DNA of 49,574 bases from an uncultured Campylobacter sp. (GTDB taxonomy: Bacteria > Campylobacterota > Campylobacteria > Campylobacterales > Campylobacteraceae), in assembly GCA_937990735.1 (NCBI GenBank), contig CALKQT010000100.1:1-49574 (forward strand). Reading direction: 5' to 3'. How positions within the stretch are numbered: position 1 is the first letter of the stretch; each line of letters opens with the position of its first letter. The notes beneath the pieces were generated by a model. That model saw only the letters and a list, made by a program, of their open reading frames with translations. It was not told the DNA's origin and made no database searches. Positions 17,297 to 26,503 of the stretch are shown here, piece after piece. Position numbers and translations under genes: made by a program.

Positions 17297-18889
17297 ATGG
17301 TTGAAATCAAAGATCTAACGATGCGCTTTGGCAAACAGCTACTTTTTGAAAACGTAAATTTAAGCCTGGATAAGGGCAGGCGCTACGGTCTCATCGGCGC
17401 AAATGGCGCAGGCAAATCGACGCTACTTAAAATTTTAAGCGGGCAGATCGAATCTAGCAGCGGCGAAATTTTGATCGAAAGTGGGCTTAAAATCGGCGTT
17501 TTGGGGCAGGATCAATTCGCATTCGAAAGCTTCAGCGTCAAAGACGCCGTGCTATACGGCAACAAGCGCCTTTATGACGCCGTGCGCGAAAAGACGCAGC
17601 TTTACGAAGCGGGCGAGTTTAACGACGAGATAAATGAGCGCCTCGGCGAGCTTGAGATGATCTGCGCCGAGGAGGATCCCGCCTACGAGTACGAAACGCG
17701 GATCGAGAAAATTTTAAGCTCGCTGGGGCTGGGCGACTTTGATAAAAAGATGAGCGAGATCGAGACTAGCGATAAATTTAAGGTCCTTCTCGCGCAGGTG
17801 CTCTTCCCGCGCCCCGACGTGCTGTTTTTGGACGAGCCGACGAACAACCTCGATATCGACGCCATTTCGTGGCTCGAGTTTGAGCTAAATCGCCACACGG
17901 GCACGCTCGTAGTCATCAGCCACGACCGCCACTTTTTAAACCGCGTCTGCACGGACATCCTCGACGTGGATTTTAGGCGGGTGCGCGAATTTAGCGGCAA
18001 TTACGACGACTGGTTTATCGCGTCCAATCTCACCCTCAAACAGGCGCAGTTTGAGCGCGAGAAAAAGCTCAAAGAGAAGGCGGAGCTTGAAAAATTTATC
18101 GCTCGCTTCAGCGCCAATGCAAGCAAAGCAAAGCAAGCCACGAGCCGTCAAAAACAGCTCGACAAGCTCGATCTTAGCGAGCTTGCGACCTCTTCGCGCA
18201 GAGAGCCTAGCATTTTATTCAAGCCTGCGCGCGAGATCGGCAATGAAATTTTAGAGCTAAGCGGCGTGGACATGAGCTTCGGCGAGATTGAAATTCTGAA
18301 AAATTTTAACCTCAAGCTCGCTCACGGCGATAAGATCGGCATCATCGGGCGAAACGGCGTGGGAAAAAGCACGCTTTGCAAGATCATCATGGGCGAGCTC
18401 GCGCCGCAGCGCGGTAAGGTGCACATGGGCGCCACGATCGAGCCCGGGTACTTCGCGCAGGATACGAATAATAAAATTTCAGGCGAGCTCAAGCTCTACG
18501 AATATTTGCAAAGTCCGCAGAATAGGGATCTGGATGAAATTCGCAAATGCCTTGGGCGCATGCTTTTTAGCGGCGCGGAGCAGGAGAAAAGCGTGGGTAG
18601 CCTAAGCGGCGGCGAGAAACACCGCGTGATGCTAAGCAAGCTAATGCTGCAACGCCCGAACCTGCTGGTGCTCGATGAGCCCAACAACCACCTTGATCTC
18701 GAGGCGATCATCGCGCTTGGCGAAGCGCTGTATAACTTCGCGGGCTGCGCGATCTGCGTGAGCCACGACCGCGAGCTCATCGACGCGTTTGCAAATAGAA
18801 TTTTGCACCTCAAAGGAGACGCCGAAATTGTCGATTTTAGGGGCACTTACGAGGAGTATCGCGAGAGCTTGGGAGCGAGCGATGATTGA
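17297..18889 (+). CDS. ABC-F family ATPase, YbiT type
   Basis: A soluble protein of 530 residues with two ATP-binding domains and no membrane part; ABC-F proteins act on ribosomes. Walker A motifs are GANGAGKST in the first half and GRNGVGKST in the second. Walker B motifs are LFLDEPTNNLD and LVLDEPNNHLD. The second signature is normal (GSLSGGEKHRVML), while the first is degenerate (EIETSDKFKVLLAQ), as in E. coli YbiT. The ATG chosen is preceded by AAAAGGAAAAAT; the longest frame would add 22 non-conserved residues. Its end overlaps thiS by eight bases, so thiS is read from the same message. Confidence 0.93.
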   Translation: MVEIKDLTMRFGKQLLFENVNLSLDKGRRYGLIGANGAGKSTLLKILSGQIESSSGEILIESGLKIGVLGQDQFAFESFSVKDAVLYGNKRLYDAVREKTQLYEAGEFNDEINERLGELEMICAEEDPAYEYETRIEKILSSLGLGDFDKKMSEIETSDKFKVLLAQVLFPRPDVLFLDEPTNNLDIDAISWLEFELNRHTGTLVVISHDRHFLNRVCTDILDVDFRRVREFSGNYDDWFIASNLTLKQAQFEREKKLKEKAELEKFIARFSANASKAKQATSRQKQLDKLDLSELATSSRREPSILFKPAREIGNEILELSGVDMSFGEIEILKNFNLKLAHGDKIGIIGRNGVGKSTLCKIIMGELAPQRGKVHMGATIEPGYFAQDTNNKISGELKLYEYLQSPQNRDLDEIRKCLGRMLFSGAEQEKSVGSLSGGEKHRVMLSKLMLQRPNLLVLDEPNNHLDLEAIIALGEALYNFAGCAICVSHDRELIDAFANRILHLKGDAEIVDFRGTYEEYRESLGASDD

Positions 18890-19085
18890 GATCTGCGTAA
18901 ACGGCGAGCCGCTGCAGCTGGCGCAGGATATGAGCGTGAGCGAGTTTTTGCGCCGGCGCGGACACGATCTACGCTTTGTGGCGCTCGAGCGCGACGGCGA
19001 AATTTTGAAAAAAGAGGCGTGGGAGCGCACGCAGATCTCAAGCGGCAAAAAATATGAAATCGTCGAGTTCGTAGGCGGCGGCTGA
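18882..19085 (+). CDS. thiS: sulfur carrier protein ThiS
   Basis: A 67-residue ubiquitin-like protein that carries sulfur as a C-terminal thiocarboxylate for thiazole formation by ThiG. It begins MIEICVNGEPLQL and ends EFVGGG, supplying the required C-terminal Gly-Gly. The chosen ATG lies inside the last codons of the ABC-F gene (ATGATTGA), so translation is coupled. In C. jejuni thiS sits directly before thiF; here a 980-base spacer separates them. Size, fold signature and tail make the call secure. Confidence 0.93.
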   Translation: MIEICVNGEPLQLAQDMSVSEFLRRRGHDLRFVALERDGEILKKEAWERTQISSGKKYEIVEFVGGG

Positions 19086-20065
19086 GATCGGACTTTGAGT
19101 TATGTTAAAAATTACGGCAGCCCAGAAGTTTAAATCCGCGCGAAGGTCGCTAAATTTTAAGCGGCGTAGCGACACAGCGGCTAGAGCTCAAAATTTGCAT
19201 GCGCGTCGTTAAAATTTTAAACGATACGGCGGCGCGGAGACATAGCGGCGTTTGGGTTTTTAAATTTATTAGGAAGCCGCGGTAGCTTGACGCCCGCGGC
19301 GAGCTTTTAAATTTTGAAAGCGAATTGAGCCGCGGCGGCCTAACGCAGAAGTTTTAAAATTCGCTCCGCGGCGATAGAGTTTAAGTTTTTATTGCGGCGG
19401 CGAAACGTTAATTTGCGTCGCCGGCTGCCGCGGCAGATGTGGGCTTTAAAACTGCGCCGGCGCCGTAAGCTTGAGCGCGGGAATTAAAATTTACGCCGAA
19501 GTTGCGGGATTTGGGTGCGGGGTTTAAAATTTACCCCGAGATTTCTGCCGCCATGCACGCTGAGACGTATGCTGCGGCGTACCGCCTTTTCGTCGGTTGG
19601 GCTTGAAATTTTAAATTTAGCTGCAGCGCGGATTTATTCAGGCGTTTAGCGGCTTTTAAGTTTAGCGGATCGCTTTAGCGCTTCGCGACTTTAAATTTAA
19701 CCGACAAGCGGGGATTAATGCGCTAAAATTTAACGGATTTAGCTTGTGCTGCGCGTTCTGTACGGAGCCACCACGACGCGCCGCCGTATTAGCCGAACGC
19801 AATGCGCTCAGGAGGCTAAAAATTACGCGTTAAAAGCAGGATGAAATTTGCGGATTAAAATCGCGTGCGATGCGCTCGGTACGCCCCGCTTGTGCCGCAG
19901 CTCGTGCCAAGCGTTTGTGCGGTGCGTCGTAGCTGCGTAGACCTCTGCCGCGACCGTGCCGCAATACTGCATAAATGCACGCTATTTTCGCGCAGATATG
20001 AGGCGCCGTACACTTAAATTTGCGCGATAAATTTAAACGGCAAAAAGATAAAATTTAGGATCAAA
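19086..20065. other. 980-base repeat-rich spacer between thiS and thiF
   Basis: No gene is supported on either strand. The spacer contains about twenty AAATTT / TTTAAAATTT words in GC-rich filler (GCGGCG, CCGCGG, GTGCCG). It interrupts what should be one thi operon. Its end has a normal AGGA site for thiF. I see no tRNA, riboswitch or insertion-sequence ends. Confidence 0.65.
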
Positions 20066-20860
20066 ATGCAGATAAAATTAAACGGTAAAGCTTACGAAAC
20101 GGGCGCGAGCGATCTTGAGGGGCTTAAGCGCGAAGTTAAATTTAGCGGCGAGATCGCCGTGATAAACGGCTATGCGAGCACACAAAACTGCGAGCTGAAA
20201 GCGGGCGATGAGCTCTTTTTGCTCGCGCGCGGCGCGGAGCTATCGCCGCAGGAGCTTCGCGAGCTGATGCTTGCTCGCAATGCCCCCGCCGTAAACGAGG
20301 CGCTGCAAGGCTCGTGCGTGGCGATCTGCGGGCTCGGCGGGCTCGGCTCAAACGTCGCGATCCTACTTGCGCGCGCGGGCGTGGGCGAGCTCTTTTTGAT
20401 CGACTTTGACGTCGTCGAGCCGACCAACCTGAACCGCCAGCAGTACGAGATCAGCGATCTTTACAAGCCCAAGACGGCCGCTCTGCGCGAAAAAATCGCG
20501 CGCATAAACCCGTTCGTGCGCGTGCGAACCTTAAACGAGCGACTTACCGCGCACAACGTAGCCGAAATTTTAAAAAACGAGCGTATAATTTGCGAGTGCT
20601 TCGACGACGCGGCGGCGAAAGCGATGATTTTCGATGCGCTCGGCGGCACGGATCGCTTTTTGATCTGTGCTAGCGGTATGGCGGGCAGCGGCGACGCCAA
20701 CGAGATCGGCACGACGCGGCTCGGCAAAAACGTCTTCGTCTGCGGCGACCGCAAAAGCGCCGCAGCTCAGGGCGTGGGGCTGCTTTCGCCGCGCGTGGCG
20801 ATCTGCGCGGCACATCAGGCAAACGTCGCGCTTAGGCTGATTTTGGGCGAGGAGGGCTAG
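20066..20860 (+). CDS. thiF: ThiS adenylyltransferase ThiF with N-terminal ThiS-like domain
   Basis: An E1-like enzyme of 264 residues that adenylates the ThiS C-terminus for sulfur transfer. Residues 1-56 form a ThiS/MoaD-like beta-grasp domain (MQIKLNGKAYETG ... DELFLLARG) that lacks the terminal Gly-Gly, so it cannot itself carry sulfur. The adenylation domain follows, with the nucleotide motif GLGGLGS at 89-95, DFDVVEPTNLNRQQY and ECFDDAAAKAM. The usual CxxC zinc pairs near the C-terminus are missing, as in the ThiF family-2 type found in Campylobacter and clostridia. Its partner thiS is about 1 kb upstream and thiG about 0.5 kb downstream. Confidence 0.93.
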   Translation: MQIKLNGKAYETGASDLEGLKREVKFSGEIAVINGYASTQNCELKAGDELFLLARGAELSPQELRELMLARNAPAVNEALQGSCVAICGLGGLGSNVAILLARAGVGELFLIDFDVVEPTNLNRQQYEISDLYKPKTAALREKIARINPFVRVRTLNERLTAHNVAEILKNERIICECFDDAAAKAMIFDALGGTDRFLICASGMAGSGDANEIGTTRLGKNVFVCGDRKSAAAQGVGLLSPRVAICAAHQANVALRLILGEEG

Positions 20861-21358
20861 GCCCGGCCGCTCATCGCGCGCCCGCATTTCTAAATTTACG
20901 CGCCTTTGTGCATTGCCGCTAAATTTAAGCCTCGCGCGATTGTTTTTGAGAAGCAAAGAGCGTTTCGGCGGCATACAGCGTGTTTAAAAGCGGTATAAAA
21001 TTTAGCTGCGATATGCAAATTTAAACGACCAAATTTAAACCATTTGCCGTGCGCAGCTCGCAGATAAGTAAAATTTTAAAATTTATTCGGCGCGAGCAAG
21101 CTACTTTTGAATGCAGGATTTAAAATTTCGTGCAGCAAAGCGAGCCGCAGTCTGCGCGTTAAATTTTAAAATTTTTGTGTCGTGGCTAAAATTTGACGGA
21201 AAATTTTAGAGGCCGTCGTCCGTGCGACGCGTTAAAATAGCGACAGAAGCAAGGTGCACAATCTGTGCCGCAATCTCGCGCCGTGTATAATGCACCGCGC
21301 TGATATTGCGCTATCTGCGCCGCGCATAAAAACGAAAATTTAAACTAAAGAGGATAGA
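20861..21358. other. repeat-rich spacer between thiF and thiG
   Basis: About 500 bases with at least twelve AAATTT / TTTAAAATTT words. There is no supported gene. It ends in AAAGAGGATAGA, the thiG ribosome binding site. Confidence 0.6.
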
Positions 21359-22120
21359 ATGGACGATAAACTGATCTTAGGCGGCAGGGAGTTTAGCTCA
21401 CGCCTGATAATGGGCTCTGGCAAGTTCGATCACGCGATGATCGACGCCTGCGTGCGGCATGCGGGCTGCGAGATCGTCACGCTCGCGCTGCGCCGCGTGA
21501 ACGAAAGCAAGAGCCGCAATATCTTGGATTTCATCCCCGGCGGCGTCACGCTGCTGCCAAACACCAGCGGCGCGCGAAACGCCGAGGAAGCGCTGCGGAT
21601 CGCACGGCTCGCGCGCGAGCTGGGATGCGGCGACTTCGTAAAGATCGAGATCATAGGCGACAGCAAATACCTTCTGCCCGACAACGCCGAGACGATCAAG
21701 GCCTGCGAGGTCTTGGCGCGCGAGGGTTTCGTGCCGCTTGCCTACATGCATGCCGATCTGTGCGTCGCTCGCGATCTGGTAAGCGCAGGGGCCGCCGCCG
21801 TGATGCCTCTGGCCGCGCCGATCGGCTCCAACCGCGGGCTGATGATGCGCGGAATGATCGAAATTTTACTTGGCGAAATCGACGTGCCGATCATCGTAGA
21901 TGCGGGGATCGGCGCGCCTAGCGAGGCCTGCGAGGCGATGCAGATGGGCTGCGCTGCGGTGATGGTAAATACGGCGATCGCCACGAGCGGGGATCTGGCG
22001 CTGATGGCGCGGGCGTTTGCGCTCGGCGTGCAGGCGGGGCGCGATGCCTATCTGGCGGGGCTCGGCGCCGTTTGCAAAACGGCCTGCGCAAGCTCTCCGT
22101 TAACGGGATTTTTGAGGTAG
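21359..22120 (+). CDS. thiG: thiazole synthase ThiG
   Basis: A cytosolic TIM-barrel enzyme of 253 residues that builds the thiazole phosphate from deoxyxylulose phosphate, the ThiS thiocarboxylate and dehydroglycine. Motifs are IMGSGKFD at the N-terminus, LLPNTSGARNAEEA, VKIEIIGDSKYLLPD (which holds the Schiff-base lysine), AVMPLAAPIGSNRGL and IIVDAGIGAPSEACEAMQMG, then VNTAIATSGD. Length matches the family. It continues the spread-out thi set. A 26-base perfect palindrome follows before the convergent Sel1 gene and may end the transcript, so thiH may need its own promoter. Confidence 0.96.
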   Translation: MDDKLILGGREFSSRLIMGSGKFDHAMIDACVRHAGCEIVTLALRRVNESKSRNILDFIPGGVTLLPNTSGARNAEEALRIARLARELGCGDFVKIEIIGDSKYLLPDNAETIKACEVLAREGFVPLAYMHADLCVARDLVSAGAAAVMPLAAPIGSNRGLMMRGMIEILLGEIDVPIIVDAGIGAPSEACEAMQMGCAAVMVNTAIATSGDLALMARAFALGVQAGRDAYLAGLGAVCKTACASSPLTGFLR

Positions 22121-22352
22121 CGGTTAAAATTTTAAACGCAGCTTGGTTGTGCGAGCCGTATTTTTTTGCGCCGAATTTGCCTTTCTTGAGCTATAGATAC
22201 ATATCGCGCAAGGTTTTTTCTCCATGTGAGTTAAATCCCAGCGCGTATTGTTAAGCTCTATGCCAAACGACATAAATTCCGCACTTAGCTAGGCATCTTC
22301 AAGCGCTGCGGCAAAAAGTAATTTGGCAGCGGTACAATGCGCGGCAAGCTCG

Positions 22353-22378
22353 GCGATGAAATTTTAAAATTTCATCGC
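22353..22378. terminator. 26-bp perfect palindrome between convergent genes
   Basis: The half-site GCGATGAAATTTT (22353-22365) is followed immediately by its exact complement AAAATTTCATCGC (22366-22378), with no spacer. It lies between the end of thiG and the end of the Sel1-repeat gene on the opposite strand, a normal place for a bidirectional terminator. No U run follows, and a loopless palindrome this exact could also be a protein-binding site. Confidence 0.55.
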
Positions 22379-22403
22379 GCCAAAAGCCCTATTTATCGGC
22401 AGG

Positions 22404-23021
22404 CTATTTTAGTATGTCGTATTTGTCGCAGTATTCTCGTAAAGAGTCTTTATCGTAGCCGAATAACCCTGGGTGTTTTTTGCCCATTTCGCAGGCCTTT
22501 TGATAGTATTGTGTCGCCCTTGCTCTGTCGCCACCTGCTTCAAGAACTGAAGCAAAATTCCCACACGCCATCCAACTTCCCGCATCGCAGGCTCTTCTGG
22601 CATATCCCATAGCCCGCGTCATATCTTTTCTTACCCCTTTGCCATGCGCATACATATGGCCTAAATTGTTGCAGCCGTCTGCATATCCGCCGTCGCAAGC
22701 TTTATCGAATAGTTCGACAGCCTTTTTATAATCTTTTTTCACCCCTTTGCCACCATGATACATTGCTCCCAAATCCGAGCAAGCTACATAATCGTTTCCG
22801 TCGCAAGCCTTTTTAAAGTAGTAAAGTGCTTTTTTATAATCCCTATCGGATGCGTTTCCCCCGAACAAGGTCGGATTTTTATAAAGAGCGCCGGCGTAAC
22901 TGCAAGCCTCAAAATCACCTGCTTCGCAATTTTGCTCAAATTGTTTAACTTGCTCTTTGCTAAAAGTTATGCCAAAAGCCAAAGAGCCCAACAGGGCTAA
23001 ACCTAAGATGATTTTTTTCAT
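22404..23021 (-). CDS. exported Sel1-like repeat, cysteine-rich protein (Hcp-like)
   Basis: A 205-residue secreted protein with signal peptide MKKIILGLALLGSLAFG. It contains about four Sel1-like helical repeats of 36 residues, each with a cysteine pair seven or so residues apart (QNCEAGDFEACSYAG, KACDGNDYVACSDLG, KACDGGYADGCNNLG, RACDAGSWMACGNF). This is the pattern of the Helicobacter cysteine-rich proteins (Hcp), whose paired helices are locked by disulfides. These act as periplasmic or secreted interaction scaffolds. The gene runs against the thi set and splits thiG from thiH, so it is probably an insertion relative to C. jejuni. Confidence 0.92.
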   Translation of the reverse strand: MKKIILGLALLGSLAFGITFSKEQVKQFEQNCEAGDFEACSYAGALYKNPTLFGGNASDRDYKKALYYFKKACDGNDYVACSDLGAMYHGGKGVKKDYKKAVELFDKACDGGYADGCNNLGHMYAHGKGVRKDMTRAMGYARRACDAGSWMACGNFASVLEAGGDRARATQYYQKACEMGKKHPGLFGYDKDSLREYCDKYDILK

Positions 23022-23045
23022 TACTTCTCCTTAAAATTTTACGAA

Positions 23046-23051
23046 AGTATA
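23046..23051 (-). promoter_or_regulatory. -10 box for the Sel1-repeat gene
   Basis: Read on the minus strand, TATACT in the context GAATATACTTTCG lies 24 bases upstream of the start codon, with AAGGAGAAGTA as ribosome binding site. A plausible sigma-70 promoter inside the thiG-thiH gap. Confidence 0.5.
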
Positions 23052-23240
23052 TTCTTTCATCTTTTAATAATCACTAAAATTTAAAATGCGAACGGGGCGC
23101 TCCGTTTTAAAATTTTTTACCGAAATCCTGCTAAAATGCGCTTCTAAACCAAACGAAAATAAACTTTGCGGCGCCTAAATTTACACGCAAAAGCGTGCCG
23201 TGTGGAATTTAAATGAAAATTTAAAAGGAAAATTTTAAAG

Positions 23241-24374
23241 ATGATGGGAACCGGCTATTTAGCGGGCATGGAGGATATCGGAAGCGAGATGATGGAGCAC
23301 ACGCTCGCTCTGCGCGAGGGCTTTTGCGAAGAGGCGAGCGAGGCTGACGTGCAAAGGGCGATCGGCGCGAAAAATAGAAGTCTGCGTGATTTTGCCGCGC
23401 TACTAAGCGTGCGCGCGGGCGAGCATTTGGAGCAGATCGCGCAAGCCGCAGCGCGCGAGAAGACCGCGCATTTCGGTAGCAACATCGCCGTTTTCACGCC
23501 GATTTACATCTCAAACTACTGCGACAATCTGTGCGTTTACTGCGGCTTTAACTGCAAAAACAAAATCGCGCGCGCAAGGCTCGATGAGGCGCAGCTAAAG
23601 GCGGAGTTTGAGGCGATAGCGGCGAGCGGGCTAGAAGAAATTTTAATCCTCACCGGCGAGAGCGAGAAAAACAGCCCCGTGCGCTACATCGGGCGCGCCT
23701 GCGAGCTCGCGCGGCAGTATTTTAAGGTAATCGGCGTCGAAATTTATCCGTTAAACTCTGCCGATTACGCCTATTTGCACGCTTGCGGCGTCGATTTCGT
23801 CACCGTTTTTCAAGAAACCTATGATCCCGCGCGCTACGCGCAGCTGCATCTTGCGGGCAACAAGCGCGTTTTTGCGTATCGCTTCGCAGCTCAAGAGCGC
23901 GCGATTAGAGGCGGTATGCGCGGCGTGGGCTTTGCGGCGCTTTTGGGGCTCGGGGACTTCCGCCGCGATGCCTTTGCCACGGGCGTGCACGCGTGGCTGC
24001 TTCAGCGCAAGTACCCGCGCGCCGAGATTGCTTTTTCGGTGCCGCGCCTGCGCCCGATTATCAACAACGACAAAATAAACCCGAAGGACGTCGGCGAGCG
24101 CGAGCTGCTGCAGGTGATGTGCGCGTATCGACTGCTGCTGCCAAGTGCGCAGATCACGATCTCCACGCGCGAGAGGGCGGGCTTCCGCGACAATGCGATT
24201 AGGATCGCGGCGAGCAAAATTTCGGCGGGCGTGAGCGTAGGTATCGGCGGACACAGCGAGCAGAGGGGCGACGAGCAGTTCGAGATCAGCGATGCGCGTA
24301 GCGTAAGCGAGGTCTGCGAGGCGATCCGCGGCGGCGGGCTGCAGCCGCTGATGAGCGAGTATATCTATGTGTGA
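23241..24374 (+). CDS. thiH: 2-iminoacetate synthase ThiH
   Basis: A radical-SAM enzyme of 377 residues that cleaves tyrosine to give dehydroglycine for ThiG. The cluster motif is CDNLCVYC (Cys94, Cys98, Cys101) in YISNYCDNLCVYCGFNC. Other family marks are LILTGESE, QETYDPARY, GLGDFRRDAFA and the C-terminal SVGIGGH. Length is normal. It follows ThiG in pathway and order but is separated from thiG by the inverted Sel1 gene. Oxygen-sensitive ThiH rather than glycine oxidase ThiO fits a microaerobic or anaerobic organism. The spacer after it runs to thiE. Confidence 0.96.
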   Translation: MMGTGYLAGMEDIGSEMMEHTLALREGFCEEASEADVQRAIGAKNRSLRDFAALLSVRAGEHLEQIAQAAAREKTAHFGSNIAVFTPIYISNYCDNLCVYCGFNCKNKIARARLDEAQLKAEFEAIAASGLEEILILTGESEKNSPVRYIGRACELARQYFKVIGVEIYPLNSADYAYLHACGVDFVTVFQETYDPARYAQLHLAGNKRVFAYRFAAQERAIRGGMRGVGFAALLGLGDFRRDAFATGVHAWLLQRKYPRAEIAFSVPRLRPIINNDKINPKDVGERELLQVMCAYRLLLPSAQITISTRERAGFRDNAIRIAASKISAGVSVGIGGHSEQRGDEQFEISDARSVSEVCEAIRGGGLQPLMSEYIYV

Positions 24375-24963
24375 GGCGCGAAATTCTGCCGCGTGCGTGG
24401 ATGAAATTTGCGACGTTAGACGCGAGATTTGCAGCGTCGGGTTCGAGGGCGGATTTAGCTCTACTCGGCGCAGAAATAAAATTTGTAGCGTAAAATACGA
24501 CACCGAATTTTACGTTGCCGCACACGGCGATAAAATTTATGGCGTTATGGCGGATGATAAAATTTTCCATGTCGTGTCAGCTCGCGCGGGAAATTTTGAG
24601 TTACAAAATGCGTGCGTAAATTTAAGACCTAGGAACACATACGCGGATTTAAAATTTAAGGGCAGTGCAGATTCCGAGCCCGCGGGCGACTTAAATTCTA
24701 TATTTAAAAACGGCGCGAGCTTTGGGTTCTTATGCGGCGGCAACGCAAGGTCGCTAAAATCGATGAGCTGGGCAAACGTTTTGAGCCTTAGCGCTGCGGT
24801 GGAAATTTCAGTCCTTGTTCCGGCGGGCGAAATTTTGAAATATGGCGTGACGGCGGGGATTTCGGCGCTCGCTCTAGCAAGTAAAATTTTAATCCCTAGT
24901 ATCGCAGGCAAAATTTTAAATTTGAGCGCGGCGCACGGATATTGGGCCTAAAGGAGCGGGCGG
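24375..24963. other. spacer between thiH and thiE, holding a doubtful 194-codon frame
   Basis: A frame starting at 24367 (ATGTGTGAG, overlapping the thiH stop) stays open to 24951. Its product consists of AAATTT-word translations (DKIY, GKILNL, GNFEL, LKFKG) with no conserved domain, and the opposite strand is also open for 124 codons at 24537-24911. Dual openness is what the repeat words would produce, so I regard it as probably non-coding; the overlap with thiH leaves a small chance that it is translated. It ends in AAAGGAG, the thiE ribosome binding site. Confidence 0.5.
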
Positions 24964-26322
24964 ATGCTAGATTTAGAGCTTGCTTCGCGCATTACGATCA
25001 TCACAAATCGCGCGCTCTGCGGCGGCGAGGCGGCGCTGCTCGCGCGCATAGTGGATTTTGCCGCGGCAGGCATAGGCGAGATCGTCGTGCGCGAAAAGGA
25101 TTTAGACGAAGCGGTCTATGCGGCACTGTTTAAGAATATACTGCGCACTTGCGAGTTCTACGATCGCGCAGACCGGCTCAGCTTTGACGCGGATCGAGCT
25201 TGCCCACATGAAATTTCGCCGAATGAAATCCGCGCCGCCAAATTTGATGCGGCAGAAGCGCACGAAGATGGGTTTGGCACGGATGCGGCTCGCTCGGACG
25301 GAATTTTCGCAGAGGAAGTTTGCGCGCGCACGATTCCGCATAAAATTTACGACGATCGAGCCTACGCCGTCCAAACCCTCGTAGGCGGATTGAACGCGAG
25401 CGCGGTCTGCGCGGATAAAATTTCGCTCTACGAGCGCGACGAGGACGAAATTTTGCAAAAAAAGCTCCATTTGGGCGGCGGCAAGAGTGAGCTTTGCGCG
25501 GATGCGGCCCGCAAGCACGGTGCCGCTACAGATGAGATACAGTCTAAAAATTCCGCTCGTGTTTTAGATGAAATTCTGTCTGAAAATTTTACCGGCACTG
25601 CAAACTGCGCGAATGATAGCGCACCGGGCGAGATTTCGCTTCGCGGCGCTGCAAGCGAAACAAAACTTGCGGCAGAAGGCGTACGGGGCGCAGAAAATGC
25701 GGAAAGTATGCAGGGTGCGCAAAGTACAGAAAATGTGAATGATGTGCATAGTGCAAAAAATGCGGGGAGCTCACGGAACGCGCAGTACACGGAAAGTATA
25801 GAGGGCGTAGAAAATTCACAGAGCGTGAAAGAGGTGGAGAACTCGCAGAGTGTGGAGGGTGCGCAGAGCGCAGAGAGTGCAAGGCGCCCGCCCGCGATCT
25901 TTGTGCATAATTTTGCAGATTTTGCGCTGCAGGCGGGCGAGAGAAATTTATGGCTGCCGCTCGGGATTTTGCGGAGCTTTAGTGCGGCGTGCGGCGCGGA
26001 GTTTTTGCGCGCAAATTTTAAAAAATTGGTCGCTTCCTGCCACAGCGAGGCGGAGACGCGCGAGGCGCTGGAGCTGGGTGCCGGCGCGATCTGTCTAAGC
26101 CATATATTTGCGACCGATTGTAAGGTGGGGCTCGCGCCGAGGGGGCTAAATTTGATCCGCGCCGTGCGAGGGTTTTACGACGGCGAAATTTACGCGCTGG
26201 GCGGCATAACGCCGCGCAATTTCTCCTCCGTCCTACGCGCGGGAGCCGACAGGATCGCCGTTATGAGCTCAGCGATGGCTGCGCGGGACGCGAGCGATTT
26301 CATAAGAAAATTTAAGAAATAA
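24964..26322 (+). CDS. thiE: thiamine-phosphate synthase ThiE with a ~240-residue insertion
   Basis: ThiE joins the pyrimidine and thiazole halves to make thiamine phosphate. The enzyme is normally about 200 residues; here it has 452. The first part (ITIITNRALCGG ... GEIVVREKDLDE, residues 10-49) and the last 143 residues (IFVHNFADFALQAG; GAGAICLSHIFAT; YALGGITPRNFSSVL; AGADRIAVMSSAMA) make a complete TIM-barrel pattern. Between about residues 68 and 309 lies a low-complexity insertion, first with AAATTT-encoded pieces and then a tripeptide-periodic stretch (such as ENAESMQGAQSTENV). It falls after the second helix, a surface loop. No frameshift is seen, so activity may be kept. A TenI-like role is less likely given the thi context. 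Confidence 0.88.
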   Translation: MLDLELASRITIITNRALCGGEAALLARIVDFAAAGIGEIVVREKDLDEAVYAALFKNILRTCEFYDRADRLSFDADRACPHEISPNEIRAAKFDAAEAHEDGFGTDAARSDGIFAEEVCARTIPHKIYDDRAYAVQTLVGGLNASAVCADKISLYERDEDEILQKKLHLGGGKSELCADAARKHGAATDEIQSKNSARVLDEILSENFTGTANCANDSAPGEISLRGAASETKLAAEGVRGAENAESMQGAQSTENVNDVHSAKNAGSSRNAQYTESIEGVENSQSVKEVENSQSVEGAQSAESARRPPAIFVHNFADFALQAGERNLWLPLGILRSFSAACGAEFLRANFKKLVASCHSEAETREALELGAGAICLSHIFATDCKVGLAPRGLNLIRAVRGFYDGEIYALGGITPRNFSSVLRAGADRIAVMSSAMAARDASDFIRKFKK

Positions 26323-26503
26323 ATCGATCCAAAAACGCGGTTTGTTTCCGTTGCCGCGCCCTTGCTGCCGTCATTGCACTGCATGCGGCGCGACGCAAAA
26401 GCACATATTTTAATAAAATCAAAAACGCGCGAAACGAACGTGATTTATTGCGATTTAAGCCCGAAGTTATAAAATACGAGCGATTTAAGCTTAAGGATAT
26501 TTT

